DNA from: Azospirillaceae bacterium
Lineage (GTDB): Bacteria; Pseudomonadota; Alphaproteobacteria; Azospirillales; Azospirillaceae
DNA: 64,000 nt
Direction of reading: 5' to 3'
NCBI GenBank assembly: GCA_028283825.1
Contig: JAPWJW010000005.1
Coordinates: 62,001-126,000, forward strand
Below are positions 8,368 through 18,459 of this stretch, piece by piece. The notes under the pieces were generated by a model that ran no database searches, was not told the origin of the DNA, and saw nothing but the letters and a program-made list of their open reading frames with translations. Each line of letters begins with the position of its first letter. The first letter of the stretch is position 1. Both the position numbers and the translations under genes were made by a program.

Positions 8368-10446
8368 TCAGCGCCACATGCCCCGCATCCGGGCGCCCAG
8401 ATCCAGCTTGCCGGCGGGGCGGGGCTTGGGCGTCGTGCCGGGCGGCGGGGCGGGGGCCCAGGCGCGGGCCTCGAACAGGGGCAGGATGGCCTTGGGGATG
8501 AAGCGGGTGCGGGCGGCGAAGACGTGGCGGTCGCCGGCCTTGGCCTGTTGCGTCACATAGAAACGGTGCGGCATCACCAGGTGCAGGGCGTCCCGGGCCC
8601 GCGTCATGGCGACGTACAGCAGGCGCCGTTCCTCCTCCACATCGTCGCTGCAGCCCACGCCCAGGTCGGACGGGATGCAGCCGTCGACGGCGTTCAGCAC
8701 GAACACGCGTTTGTATTCCTGGCCTTTGGCGGAATGGATGGTGGACAGGGTAACGTAATCGTCGTCGCGGCTGGGGATGCCGGCCTCATCGCTGGTGGCG
8801 CCGGGCGGGTCCAGGGTCAGGTCGGTCAGGAACTGTTCGCGTGAGGGGAAGCCGGCGGCGATCTGCTCCAACTGGCGCAGATCGGCCAGGCGGGGGCCGG
8901 CATCCTCGTGCAGGCGTTCCAGGTGCGGCTCATACCAATGGCGCACCAGTTCCATGTCGGTGGGCCAGCCGGTGCCGGCCCCCGACAGGCGGCCCACCAG
9001 ATCCAGGAAAGGCGCCCAGTCACCGGCGGCACGGGCGGGCGGGCTGAACCCGTCCAGCCCCTCCAGCCCGGTGAAGCCGCTGGTGAGGTCCAGGGCCGCC
9101 GCCGCCGCCTTCGGCCCCACGCCGCGCATCAGTTGCAGGGTGCGGAAGCCGGCCAGGCGGTCGCGCGGGTTCTGGGCCCAGCGCAGCACCGCCATCACGT
9201 CGCGCACGTGCGAGGCGTCCAGGAACTTCAGCCCGCCGAACTTGCGGAAGGGGATGTTGCGGCGGGTCAGCTCCACCTCCAGCGGGCCGCTGTGGTGGGC
9301 GGTGCGGAACAGCACGGCCTGGCTGATCAGGGCCAGGCCTTCCTCCCGCGCCTCCAGGATCTTTTCGGCGACGTAATGGGCCTGTGCCCCCTCATCCGGG
9401 ACGGTGACCAGGCGGGGCAGGTCGCCGGCCTGGCGCTCCGTCCACAAATCCTTGGTGAACCGCTCCGGCGCCAGGCCGATGACGGCGTTGGCCGCACTGA
9501 GGATGGGCTGGGTGGAGCGGTAGTTGCGCGCCAGGGTCACCACCGTGGCCGGCGGCTGGAACTGGTGGGGGAAGTCCAGGATGTTGCGCACCGTTGCGGC
9601 GCGGAAGCCATAGATGGACTGGGCGTCGTCGCCCACCACCACCAGGCCGCGCCCGTCGGGCCGAAGCGCCCGCAGGATGCTGGCCTGCAAGCGGTTGGTG
9701 TCCTGGTACTCATCCACCAGGATGTGGTCATAACGGTCGGAAATGGCGGCGGCGAAGGACGGTTCCTCCACCATGCGGGCCCAGTAGAGCAGCAGATCGT
9801 CGTAATCCAGCACACCCTGGGCCTGCTTGGCCTCGACATAGGCGGCGAACAGCTTCGGGAACTCATCCACCCAGCCCAGGTACTGCGGGAAGGCGCGCGT
9901 CAGCACGTCCGCCAAGGCGCCTTCCGCGTTCACCACCCGGGAATATATGGCCAGGCACGACCCCTTGGCGGGGAAGCGGCTCTCCGTCCTGTCGTAGCCC
10001 AGTTCGTGCCGGACCATGTTCATCAGGTCGGCGGAATCCTCGCGGTCGTGGATGGTGAAGGCGGGGTCCAGCCCGATCTCCTCCGCGAACTCGCGCAGCA
10101 GCCGGGCGCCCACGGCGTGGAAGGTGCCCGATCCCGCCAGGGCGTCATTGATGACGATGGACTGTTTGGCCATCAGCCGTTCCGCCATCCGCTCCACCCG
10201 TCGCGCGATCTCCGCCGCCGCGCGGCGCGAGAAGGTCAGCAGCAGGATGCGGCGTGGGTCCACCCCCGTCTCAATCAGGCGCACGACGCGGTGCACGATG
10301 GTCTTGGTCTTGCCCGATCCCGCGCCGGCGATCACCAGCAGCGGGCCGTCGCCATGCGTCGCCGCCCGCCGCTGGTCGGCGTTCAGCTCATCCAGGTGGC
10401 CGGCATCCGGCGGGGGGGCGGCGGGAGAGGGGGATAACTGGGTCAC
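8368..10446 (-). CDS. UvrD/Rep-type ATP-dependent DNA helicase
   Basis: A 692-residue superfamily 1A 3'-5' helicase. Motif I is GAGSGKT (41-47); motif II is DEYQDT; motif III is VVGDDAQSIYGFRAA; motif V is IHSAKGQEYKRVFVLN; motif VI is LYVAMTRAR. The domain order (1A, 1B, 2A, 2B, C-terminal) and length are normal for UvrD/Rep/PcrA. The C-terminal tail is short and lacks the usual UvrD Tudor end, so this is more likely an accessory UvrD-like helicase than the excision-repair UvrD itself. It ends 11 bp from the end of the convergent LeoA-like gene. Confidence 0.93.
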   Translation of the reverse strand: MTQLSPSPAAPPPDAGHLDELNADQRRAATHGDGPLLVIAGAGSGKTKTIVHRVVRLIETGVDPRRILLLTFSRRAAAEIARRVERMAERLMAKQSIVINDALAGSGTFHAVGARLLREFAEEIGLDPAFTIHDREDSADLMNMVRHELGYDRTESRFPAKGSCLAIYSRVVNAEGALADVLTRAFPQYLGWVDEFPKLFAAYVEAKQAQGVLDYDDLLLYWARMVEEPSFAAAISDRYDHILVDEYQDTNRLQASILRALRPDGRGLVVVGDDAQSIYGFRAATVRNILDFPHQFQPPATVVTLARNYRSTQPILSAANAVIGLAPERFTKDLWTERQAGDLPRLVTVPDEGAQAHYVAEKILEAREEGLALISQAVLFRTAHHSGPLEVELTRRNIPFRKFGGLKFLDASHVRDVMAVLRWAQNPRDRLAGFRTLQLMRGVGPKAAAAALDLTSGFTGLEGLDGFSPPARAAGDWAPFLDLVGRLSGAGTGWPTDMELVRHWYEPHLERLHEDAGPRLADLRQLEQIAAGFPSREQFLTDLTLDPPGATSDEAGIPSRDDDYVTLSTIHSAKGQEYKRVFVLNAVDGCIPSDLGVGCSDDVEEERRLLYVAMTRARDALHLVMPHRFYVTQQAKAGDRHVFAARTRFIPKAILPLFEARAWAPAPPPGTTPKPRPAGKLDLGARMRGMWR

Positions 10447-10536
10447 CCGGATTTGGTGGCATATTCCTGTTTCGTTCGCAAGCCGGCCTGTTGGTCAAGG
10501 GCGGGGCTTGCAGCCCGTCGTTCAATAATATACTAA

Positions 10537-10553
10537 ATCTATAGATAAAATAT
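10537..10553 (+). promoter_or_regulatory. RTCTATMGAT element before the M20 hydrolase
   Basis: ATCTATAGATAAAATAT lies 36 bp before the start codon and contains the 10-bp palindrome ATCTATAGAT. Near-identical elements precede the deleted SsuABC remnant (16.2 kb), the permease operon (20.2 kb) and the SsuD-like operon (30.3 kb), all in the same orientation to their gene. It could be an operator overlapping a -10 region. Confidence 0.5.
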
Positions 10554-10589
10554 TTAACCACAAAACCATACTGTTGATTGGGGGATCGC

Positions 10590-11912
10590 ATGCTGACCAA
10601 GCGACCGAATAAAAAGCGCCTCATCACCGCGGCCGTCACCGCCCTGTGCCTGTCGGCCACGGCACACGCCGCCGACACCGCCGCCTATCTCAACCAGGCC
10701 TATCCCAGCCTGGAGGCGCTGTTCCGCGACATCCATAGCCATCCGGAACTGGGCTTCCATGAGACGCGCACGGCCGCCCTGTTGGCCAAGGAACTGCGCG
10801 CCGCCGGTTTCCAGGTGACGGAGAAGGTGGGCGGCACCGGCATCGTCGGTGTCTACCGCAACGGCCCGGGGCCGACCGTGCTGGTCCGCACCGAACTGGA
10901 CGCCCTGCCCATGGAGGAAAAGACCGGTCTGCCCTACGCCAGCCATGTGGTGGCCGATGTGGACGGCCAGCCGACACCGGTGGCCCACGCCTGCGGCCAC
11001 GACATCCACATGGCCATCTGGCTGGGGGTGGCCCGCACCCTGGTGGCGCAGAAGGCGGAATGGCGCGGCACCCTGCTGTTCATCGGCCAGCCGGCGGAGG
11101 AAAAGGGGGCCGGGGCCCGCGCCATGCTGAAGGACGGGCTGTTTGAGCGTTTCGGCAAGCCCGACTACGCCCTGGCGCTGCACGTCGGGTCCGGTGTCGC
11201 CGGGGCGCTGTCGTTCAAGCCCGGCACCACCACCTCGGCGGTGGATGAGGTGCAGATCACCTTCAACGGCCGGGGCGCCCACGGCTCCACCCCCAACCGG
11301 TCCATCGACCCCATCGTCATCGGCAGCCATTTCGTCAGCGACGTGCAGACGGTGATCAGCCGGGAAAAGGATCCGGCCGCCTTCGGCGTCGTCACCGTCG
11401 GCGCCTTCCAGGCCGGCAGCGTCAGCAACATCATCCCCGACAAGGCGGTGCTGAAGCTGACCTTGCGCTCGCAGGACCCGGCCGTGCGCGACTTGCTGCT
11501 GAAGGGGGTGGAGCGTACCGCCCGGGGCGACGCCGCCATCGCCGGCGCGCCCGACCCCGGCATCACCCACCTGATGGGCACGGGTGCCGGCTTCAACGAC
11601 CCGGCGGTGACGCAGCGGGTGGGTGATGCGGAGAAGGCGGCCTTCGGTGCCACCGTCACCCTGCTGCCCATCACCGCGCCGCCGCACCCGCCCAGCGACG
11701 ATTTCTCCGAATTCGCCGCCGCCGGCGTGCCCTCGCTGATGTTCGGCCTGGGCGGTGCCGACCCCGCCAAGGTGGCGGAAAGCCAGGCCACCGGCGTGCC
11801 CCTGCCGGCCAACCACTCGCCCTATTTCCAGGTGCTGCCCGAGCCCAGCATCAAGGCCGGGGCGGACGCCCTGGTGCTGGCGGTCAAGACCTTGGCACCG
11901 GCTTCGCCGTGA
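10590..11912 (+). CDS. exported M20-family amidohydrolase/peptidase
   Basis: A 440-residue metallohydrolase. A Sec signal peptide (LITAAVTALCLSATAHA|AD) places it in the periplasm. Motifs of the M20D group are present: HSHPELGFHE, RTELDALPM, and AHACGHDIHMA with the metal-binding Asp/His set, then PAEEKGAGA and HPPSDDFSEFA. It probably hydrolyses N-acyl amino acids or similar amides. ATG 10590 is chosen over an upstream TTG because GGGGGA lies at proper spacing. Its promoter carries the same element as the sulfur-uptake operons downstream, so release of a sulfur-containing amino acid from a conjugate is a reasonable guess. A hairpin closes the gene. Confidence 0.88.
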   Translation: MLTKRPNKKRLITAAVTALCLSATAHAADTAAYLNQAYPSLEALFRDIHSHPELGFHETRTAALLAKELRAAGFQVTEKVGGTGIVGVYRNGPGPTVLVRTELDALPMEEKTGLPYASHVVADVDGQPTPVAHACGHDIHMAIWLGVARTLVAQKAEWRGTLLFIGQPAEEKGAGARAMLKDGLFERFGKPDYALALHVGSGVAGALSFKPGTTTSAVDEVQITFNGRGAHGSTPNRSIDPIVIGSHFVSDVQTVISREKDPAAFGVVTVGAFQAGSVSNIIPDKAVLKLTLRSQDPAVRDLLLKGVERTARGDAAIAGAPDPGITHLMGTGAGFNDPAVTQRVGDAEKAAFGATVTLLPITAPPHPPSDDFSEFAAAGVPSLMFGLGGADPAKVAESQATGVPLPANHSPYFQVLPEPSIKAGADALVLAVKTLAPASP

Positions 11913-11917
11913 TGCGT

Positions 11918-11945
11918 GGTGTTTGATCGGGACCGATCAAACACC
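11918..11945. terminator. hairpin after the M20 gene
   Basis: GGTGTTTGATCGG and CCGATCAAACACC form a perfect 13-bp stem with only GA between them. There is no T tract, so termination is unproven. A similar TTTGA...TCAAA hairpin follows the gene ending at 24924. Confidence 0.55.
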
Positions 11946-12050
11946 CCCTCAGGCGGCGGGCGCCGGCATCCGCCGGCTTGGCCTCATCCTCGGTTTCCAG
12001 TCCGCCTGCGGCTCCCCGGAAACCTCCGGCGGCCCCGGTCGGGGCCTACG
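11946..12050 (+). repeat. structured intergenic repeat, copy 1
   Basis: It starts CCCTCAGGCGGCGGGCGC. Hairpin A has stem GCCGGC/GCCGGC with loop ATCC (11962-11977) followed by TTGG; a middle hairpin is CCGGA-AACC-TCCGG; hairpin C has stem GGCCCC/GGGGCC with loop GGTC (12031-12046). Copies 2 (22.7 kb) and 3 (29.0 kb) keep the loops and flanks while both sides of the stems change together. Confidence 0.75.
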
Positions 12051-12078
12051 GCGGCATGAGGGGCACCTCATGCCGCCG
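12049..12078. repeat. perfect inverted repeat before the XRE/cupin gene
   Basis: CGGCGGCATGAGG and CCTCATGCCGCCG form a 13-bp stem with loop GGCA. It abuts repeat copy 1 and lies 88 bp before the regulator gene; it could be an operator or an additional hairpin of the repeat. Confidence 0.5.
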
Positions 12079-12165
12079 CCGTCGTGGGGTGGCCCGGCAT
12101 TTTGCCTTGGCCGCCCCGTCCGCCCGCGCCTACAGTCTGCCCCTGTGGCGACGGGCGGGGCGGGC

Positions 12166-12774
12166 ATGGCGACGAAGACGGGGCGGGCGGCGGAGGTCGA
12201 TGCCGAGATCGACGATTTGGGGGCGGCCATCGGCGCCAACCTGCGCCGGCTGCGCACCGGCCACGGCCTGACCCTGGATGCCCTGTCACGTCTATCCGGT
12301 GTCAGCCGCGCCATGATCGGCCAGATCGAGGCCGGCCGCTCCATGCCCACCATCGGCGTGCTGTGGAAACTCAGCCGCGCCCTGGGCGAACCGTTCGAGG
12401 TTCTGATGGAGGGCGGCACACCGGTCGACATGACCGTCCTGCGGGTGGCCGAGACCAAGGTGCTGTCCTCCCTGGACGGCACCGCGCGCACCCGCGCCCT
12501 GTTCCCCGCCGATCGCGCCCGGCGCACCGAATTCTATGAAAAGGTCCTGCGCCCCGGCGCGGTGGAGGTGGTGGAGGCCCACGCCCCCGGCACGCTCGCC
12601 AACCTGGTGATCACCCACGGCCTGGTGGAACTCACCGCCGGTGCCGCCCGCGTGCTGCTGGAGACGGCCGACGCGGTGCACTTCCACCCCGACGTCCGCC
12701 ACAGCTACCGCAATCTGGGCGACAAGCCGGCGGTGATGTACCTGGTGGTGACGTATCCGGTGGCGGCGGGATAA
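12166..12774 (+). CDS. XRE-family regulator with C-terminal cupin sensor
   Basis: A 202-residue protein. Residues about 18-75 form a lambda-repressor-type helix-turn-helix (IGANLRRLRTGHGLTLDAL, SGVSRAMIGQIEAGRSMPT), and the C-terminal half is a double-stranded beta-helix cupin with the ligand-pocket pattern (VEVVEAHAPGTLANLV, HFHPDVRHSYRNLGD). The family includes E. coli SutR, a regulator of sulfur use, and many amino-acid or polyamine sensors. Its place beside a sulfur region makes a sulfur-linked effector possible but not shown. ATG 12166 is chosen because the longer frame upstream runs through the repeat. Confidence 0.87.
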   Translation: MATKTGRAAEVDAEIDDLGAAIGANLRRLRTGHGLTLDALSRLSGVSRAMIGQIEAGRSMPTIGVLWKLSRALGEPFEVLMEGGTPVDMTVLRVAETKVLSSLDGTARTRALFPADRARRTEFYEKVLRPGAVEVVEAHAPGTLANLVITHGLVELTAGAARVLLETADAVHFHPDVRHSYRNLGDKPAVMYLVVTYPVAAG

Positions 12775-13021
12775 GGCCACGCGCCGCCGCAGGGTGCGGC
12801 AGGTTTCGCCCATATCGCCAAAAGCCCGATTCCCCCGCCAGCCGCCCTCGGCCTGGCGCCCGCCGCGCATTGTTCTTTTTGGTGTGTGATGATGAGGCGA
12901 TCGACCAAAGGAGGCAATATATACGAATGCACTCTATCTTTAGGTGAGCATCGTCTTAATCTAATCCTCCAAAGGTGGCGTGAGTTTCGTGATCTCAATC
13001 CTGAATGGGGGACTATCACTC

Positions 13022-14692
13022 ATGAGGAAACAGGGCAGCGGAACCGTGCGGCGCACGGATGGGCGGAACAGGGATCGTTATGGCCTCAGCCGAATCCTGA
13101 TGGTGAGCACATCGCTCGCATTGGCGGGATGTTCGAGCACCCCGGTGGTGACCTCCGCCAAAATCGACCAAGGGGGCCTATCCCCAGGTGCGGTCGGCAT
13201 CTACGGTGTCGGTCGGTCCTGGGTACAAGTGACACTGTCGCTTCCTGACGATGCGGTATCGGCTGATGCCGACAAGAAGGCGGATGAGGGCACGGCGAAG
13301 GACGCGGCTGGCGATAAGAAGTCGGCCGGCGCCGCCCCTAAGAAGGCGGCTGTGGCCACCGCAGACGCTCCTGCGGCCGTCGACAAGTCACAGGCGGCAA
13401 ACGCCAGCGCGACGCCGAAGGCTGGCGACGCCCAGGACGGACAGGCGACGGTCGCCCAACCGGCCAGTTGCAAGGATTTGCGCACCGAGTATCGGAAGAG
13501 CCGGATCACCTATATGCGCTTCAAGGCAACCACGGATGGCCTTCTTACACAGATCGATGGCCTTACCGATCCTGAACGCGAAAAAAATCCAGCGACTGAT
13601 GCGGAGATCAAGGCGGTTGTTACCGGATTGCAGCAATATCTGAAGGATTCGCCGGCAGCCATCCAGGTAGCGCATGTGGCAAACAAGACCTATGCCCTCA
13701 TTCAGGATGAGTGCCCAACTCCAGTCGCCGTCAACCTCAAGTATACTGTGGATGCGGATCCTGATCAGCTGTTTCAGCTCAAGCCGGATGTTGACAATTC
13801 CTCAACCGATAGCTTCACATTCAAGACCGACGAGGTGGGGTTGCCTTTACTGGTTGAGACTTCGGCAGACGATCAAACCGGTGCAGTCCTGACGGGGCTG
13901 GCGACGTCGATCGGAACCGTCGTTGGTGCCGTGAAAGCGCCGGCCGGTCAGCCATTGGATGTTGGCAGTCCTGGATGGAAGCATTTTAGCTTCCAATCAC
14001 ATAAAGATCTTCAGATTTTTCTGTCGGTTTTTGACAAAAAGTCGGTCAGTGATTTGACATCACAACTTGAAAAGGCGAAGCCAGATCAGCGTTTGCCTCT
14101 GCTTTTAGCCATTGCAGAATATATTATACTGGCACTGCCAAATACTCCCCAACCAATCGACCCCAAGATTCCGCCCGCACCGCAGAACTATGAGATCCTT
14201 AAGCTGGGAAAAGATAACAATATTACGGAAAATATCGCCATAAGTGCAACGTGCGGGCAGGAACTTTTTAGATCCGACAACACGTCGTATTCGGGCGTCG
14301 TCGTGTCATTGCCGCGGCCGTGCACGATTGATGTGACCATGGGGAAGCAGTCCCTGGCACATGCGTCGGTGCTGGCTCTCGACAGTCGTTCACTGTACGT
14401 CGTGCCCGTCGAACGGACGAGCCTGGTTAAGCAGACGACGCACATCGATTTCACCAATGGCCGGGTCACCAACGCGCAATATGTGCGGCCCAGCCCGGTG
14501 GTCGCTGCCGTGTCGCTGCCGTCGAACATCGTCGGCGGCTTCCTCGGCGGGATTGTTGGCGGGATCACGGGCCAGAAGGACTCGGTCACGGCTGAAACCG
14601 ACCTGATCAACGCCAAGGCGAACTTGCTGACGGCCCAGGCGACGTACAAGCAAGCCGTCACGGACGCCAATAACAGCTCTACGGGCAACTGA
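13022..14692 (+). CDS. large lipoprotein of unknown function
   Basis: A 556-residue protein. The N-terminus has a long basic region followed by a hydrophobic segment and a good lipobox (SLALAGCSS). Next comes a low-complexity Ala/Lys/Asp linker of about 70 residues (DADKKADEGTAKDAAGDKK), then a large domain with no motif I recognise. A glycine-rich hydrophobic segment (VGGFLGGIVGGITG) and a helical tail close the protein. GTG 12980, with AAAGG upstream, is an alternative start. It is probably an envelope lipoprotein with a flexible tether, perhaps a surface or peptidoglycan-spanning component. The leader is AT-rich, unlike the flanking genes. Confidence 0.75.
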   Translation: MRKQGSGTVRRTDGRNRDRYGLSRILMVSTSLALAGCSSTPVVTSAKIDQGGLSPGAVGIYGVGRSWVQVTLSLPDDAVSADADKKADEGTAKDAAGDKKSAGAAPKKAAVATADAPAAVDKSQAANASATPKAGDAQDGQATVAQPASCKDLRTEYRKSRITYMRFKATTDGLLTQIDGLTDPEREKNPATDAEIKAVVTGLQQYLKDSPAAIQVAHVANKTYALIQDECPTPVAVNLKYTVDADPDQLFQLKPDVDNSSTDSFTFKTDEVGLPLLVETSADDQTGAVLTGLATSIGTVVGAVKAPAGQPLDVGSPGWKHFSFQSHKDLQIFLSVFDKKSVSDLTSQLEKAKPDQRLPLLLAIAEYIILALPNTPQPIDPKIPPAPQNYEILKLGKDNNITENIAISATCGQELFRSDNTSYSGVVVSLPRPCTIDVTMGKQSLAHASVLALDSRSLYVVPVERTSLVKQTTHIDFTNGRVTNAQYVRPSPVVAAVSLPSNIVGGFLGGIVGGITGQKDSVTAETDLINAKANLLTAQATYKQAVTDANNSSTGN

Positions 14693-14743
14693 GGACGCAG
14701 ATGTGAGGGGGTATAGGGCAATGCTGAGGCTGCCCGATGCCCC

Positions 14744-15538
<795 letters not shown>

Positions 15539-15567
15539 GGCGGCGCCAGCGATATCCGGATAAGCGT

Positions 15568-15840
15568 TCAGCGGGTTTCGCGCCAGCGCAGGGTGCGACG
15601 GGCGAGACGAGCCAGGACCCAGTTGGTGGCGAAGCCCGTCAGGGTGATCAGCAGGACGGACAGCAGCACGATGTCCATGCGGAAGGCCGCCTGGGCGTTC
15701 AGCATCAAATTGCCCAGGCCGGGCCCGGGGTTGAAGAAGAACTCCGCCGCGACGGAGGTCACCCAGGCGAAGGCCGTCGCCTGCATCAATCCTGTGAAGA
15801 AAAAGGGCAGGGCGGCCGGCAAGCGCACATGGCGCAACAA
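15568..15840 (-). pseudogene. C-terminal remnant of an SsuC-type permease
   Basis: About 90 residues remain. RHVRLPAALPFFFTGLMQA is the end of the EAA loop that contacts the ATPase, and it is followed by the last membrane helices and WRETR. The first two thirds of the permease, including the earlier helices, are gone. The fragment joins directly to the N-terminal part of a binding-protein gene at about 15840. It is the product of one internal deletion. Confidence 0.85.
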
Positions 15841-16153
15841 TGGAGGGCAGGTCGCTGTAGCCGGCGAACTGGATGGTATGGGCGGCGAAGGCCTCGTTCA
15901 CCAGCGGGCCGACGGCGGCGTTGGCCACCGGGTACCATTCGAAGGTGTAGCCGCGCTTGGCCAGTTCGGCCTTCAGCCAGCCCTGCTTTTCCAGCGCGTA
16001 GTCGGCCTTGGTCAGATGCAGCTGGCCCACCGCATAGGCGTTGATCACCGCGATGCGCACGACCTTGCCGTCATCGGCATGCGCGCCGGCGGTGGCCGCG
16101 AGCAGCAGCGCCGCTGTACCGGCGAACCGCTGGATGGATTTCCACAGGGTCAT
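15841..16153 (-). pseudogene. N-terminal remnant of an SsuA/NrtA-type binding protein
   Basis: It starts with a signal peptide (FAGTAALLLAATAGAHA|DD), then VVRIAVINAYAVGQ and the conserved GYSDLPSI near residue 100, after which the frame passes into permease sequence. Periplasmic binding proteins of this family are about 320-350 residues, so two thirds are missing. The promoter with its RTCTATMGAT-like element remains, so the intact ATPase downstream may still be transcribed. Confidence 0.85.
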
Positions 16154-16204
16154 GAGGCGGCATCTCCTGAAGGTCGTGCGGCACGACTGCGCCAGATCAA
16201 TAGT

Positions 16205-16221
16205 CTAGTTTATCGATAGAT
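16205..16221 (-). promoter_or_regulatory. RTCTATMGAT element before the deleted transporter operon
   Basis: Read on the minus strand it is ATCTATCGATAAACTAG, 51 bp before the binding-protein start. Its first 13 bases match the element at 10.5 kb with one difference, in the same orientation to the gene. Confidence 0.5.
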
Positions 16222-16366
16222 ATTATGTTGACACAGTTTGGCGCCCGTGTGAACCTTCTTGTGCAAATCACGAATGAATAACAGTCCGCATGTGTTGAAT
16301 GCCTGACGGGTGTTCGCCATCGCCGTCCGCTCCCCCTCTCATCCGCCAAACGACCGGAGAAAACGC

Positions 16367-17101
16367 ATGTCCTCCCCTTCCCAGGGCCTCAGCCCGTCCG
16401 CCCTTGAATTCGTGCTTCAGGCGCAAAAGGACGCGCGCAAGGCGTTCCGCGTGCTGCGCGAAACCCGCACCATTTCCGCCAGCGGCACCCTCAGCTTCAC
16501 GGTGCGCGTGCCGGGTGAGGAAAAGCTGGTGAACCTGGGCTACACCGGCCCGTGGGGTGATGATCTGGACGCGGTCAACACCTCCGTCGTCGGCTTCGAC
16601 GGCACCGCCTATTTGGGCAAGGGCGGCCGGGGTGAGGGGCGCTACACCAAGCTGTTCAGGGAGCATGCCGACGTGCAGGCCATCAGCCACGTCCACACGC
16701 CCTATCTCGGTGCCTATTCCCAGGCGCACAGCGTGCTGCCCCTGCTGTACGTGCCCAACCGCCGCTTCCGCTTCACGGCCGAACTGCCGGTCTACATCAA
16801 TCGCCGCCAGCAGGAGGTGGACTTCATCCTGGATGCCCTGAAGGTGGACAATGAGGTCCCCGGCATCGTCGAGGCCAACGGCGGCGCCACGGTGTGGAGC
16901 CGTAAGGGCATCATCGCCCTGGCCAACGACATCATCCTGCTGGAGGAAGGCGCCCAGTTCCAGGTGCTGGGTGCCGCCTTGGGCGGGTCCAAGGCCTTCG
17001 GCCCCGGCGTGCTGCAGCAGCAGTGGCGCATGGGCGGCCTGGTGCCCCCCGACGCCACCGTGGACGACGACGGCACCATCCACCTGGCCGCCGCCGAGTG
17101 A
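16367..17101 (+). CDS. class II aldolase/adducin-family protein
   Basis: A 244-residue cytoplasmic protein of the L-fuculose-phosphate-aldolase/adducin fold. Features seen are the N-terminal SGTLSFTVRVPG loop and the central ISHVHTPYLGAYSQAH segment, with the paired histidines that bind Zn2+ in the aldolases. A third ligand histidine at the usual C-terminal site is not obvious, so it may be a non-aldolase member. ATG 16367 has a CGGAGA ribosome site 6 bp upstream. It stands alone between two sulfur transport loci; the substrate is unknown. Confidence 0.8.
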   Translation: MSSPSQGLSPSALEFVLQAQKDARKAFRVLRETRTISASGTLSFTVRVPGEEKLVNLGYTGPWGDDLDAVNTSVVGFDGTAYLGKGGRGEGRYTKLFREHADVQAISHVHTPYLGAYSQAHSVLPLLYVPNRRFRFTAELPVYINRRQQEVDFILDALKVDNEVPGIVEANGGATVWSRKGIIALANDIILLEEGAQFQVLGAALGGSKAFGPGVLQQQWRMGGLVPPDATVDDDGTIHLAAAE

Positions 17102-17255
17102 GATCAGGTTCGGCGGGAAGGCATCCTCTCAGGGCCTTCCCCCACCGCCCGGCCCTGGCCAGACAGGTCAAGGTCGCCGCTACTGCCCTGGAGGCCATGG
17201 TCTCCGGGGTTTCTTTTTGGCTGACCGGGCACGGGCGATATGTCCGGACATGGCT

Positions 17256-17282
17256 GGGGCCGCGCCCTTGAGACGCGGCCCC
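17256..17282. terminator. hairpin between convergent genes
   Basis: GGGGCCGCG and CGCGGCCCC form a perfect 9-bp stem with a 9-nt loop. It lies between the aldolase-like gene and the end of the convergent binding-protein gene. It has no long T tract, so efficiency is uncertain. Confidence 0.55.
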
Positions 17283-17368
17283 CTCATCGTGACAAACGTC
17301 AGCGGACTGGAAGTCGAGGACAGGCCAAGGGCGCGGATGCGCCCGCCCGGCGCTTGAAGGGATAAGAC

Positions 17369-18445
17369 TTAGCGGGTGGCGCCCTTGGCCGCCCCGGAAG
17401 CCGCCCCTTGAGCCGGTTCCAGTTCCTTCAGGGCCGCCTCGGCGAAACGCGGCTCGAACAAATCCGTCGCCTGGAATTTGCGGCGGATCAGCTTGTTGTC
17501 GAACGCGTAGTCGATGGCCTGCTGGTAATGCTGGCTCACGAAGCTGTCGAAGCGGGGGGACAGGACCATGGCGGCGTCCTTGTGCGCCCACTCCTTGGCG
17601 ATCAGGTCGTAGGGGGTGGCCTGGAACTTGGCCAGGTTCTGCAGATACTCCTCCCGATGCTCAGGCTGGGAGTAGTAGAGGGCGCCGCGCACATAGGCGC
17701 GGACCAGGCGCTGGGTGGTTTCCGGATACTTGTTGATGAAGTCCTCACTGCCGAACAGATCGGCGACGAACTTCCATTCCAGGGGCGCGTCCAGGGTGGA
17801 CCAGATGGGCTTGGCCAGGCCGCGCGACTGCAATTGCAGGCCGTTCAGGGTGAACTGGGCGTCCACCGTGCCGGCCGCCACGGCGGCGTCGCCGTCGGGC
17901 ATCACCAGATTATAAATCTGGAAATCGCTCATTTTCAGGTTGTTGGCCGCCAGCAGGTGGGAAAAGGCCAGCATCCACGGCCGGCCCATGTTCACCGCCA
18001 CCCGCTTGCCTTTCAGGTCCTGGATGGTCTTGGCGGTGGACCCGTTGGGCACCACCAGATAGGCCTCCAGCGAACCGCGCGTCACCGGCGACAGCAGCTT
18101 GATGGGGATGCCGCTGGACCGCGCGATGATGGCGGGGAAGTCGCCATAGTTGGCGAAATCGATCTGGTGGCCGGCGAAGGCCTCATTGATGCCGGGGCCG
18201 ACATTGACGAAGTACTTCCACTCGATCTTGGTGCCGGTGCCGGCGAATTCCTGCTCCAGCGCGTCGATGGTGGCTTGGCCGTAGGCGGAGCCGCGCACCG
18301 GCTGGCCGTCGGGGCCCAGCGCGCCCGGCGTGCCGATGCGGATGACGGCCGGCGGGGTTTCGGCCCGGGCGGTGTTCAGGCCCGGCAGCAAGGTTAGCAA
18401 GGCCAGGGCGGCGATGGCCGCGCGCCGGTGAAGGGGCGATCTCAT
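17369..18445 (-). CDS. ABC transporter substrate-binding protein, sulfonate/nitrate type
   Basis: A 358-residue periplasmic protein. The signal peptide ends near NTARA|ETP; the mature part has the SsuA/NrtA/ThiY fold with the GYGDxP-like motif here as ANYGDFPAII and a hinge segment LKGKRVAVNMGRPW. It is the last of three co-directional genes (desulfinase, nitroreductase, binding protein) facing away from two permeases and an ATPase on the other strand. These form the likely complete importer. The ligand is probably an organosulfonate or sulfinate, judged from neighbours only. Confidence 0.87.
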   Translation of the reverse strand: MRSPLHRRAAIAALALLTLLPGLNTARAETPPAVIRIGTPGALGPDGQPVRGSAYGQATIDALEQEFAGTGTKIEWKYFVNVGPGINEAFAGHQIDFANYGDFPAIIARSSGIPIKLLSPVTRGSLEAYLVVPNGSTAKTIQDLKGKRVAVNMGRPWMLAFSHLLAANNLKMSDFQIYNLVMPDGDAAVAAGTVDAQFTLNGLQLQSRGLAKPIWSTLDAPLEWKFVADLFGSEDFINKYPETTQRLVRAYVRGALYYSQPEHREEYLQNLAKFQATPYDLIAKEWAHKDAAMVLSPRFDSFVSQHYQQAIDYAFDNKLIRRKFQATDLFEPRFAEAALKELEPAQGAASGAAKGATR

Positions 18446-18459
18446 AAGCGTGGTGTCCT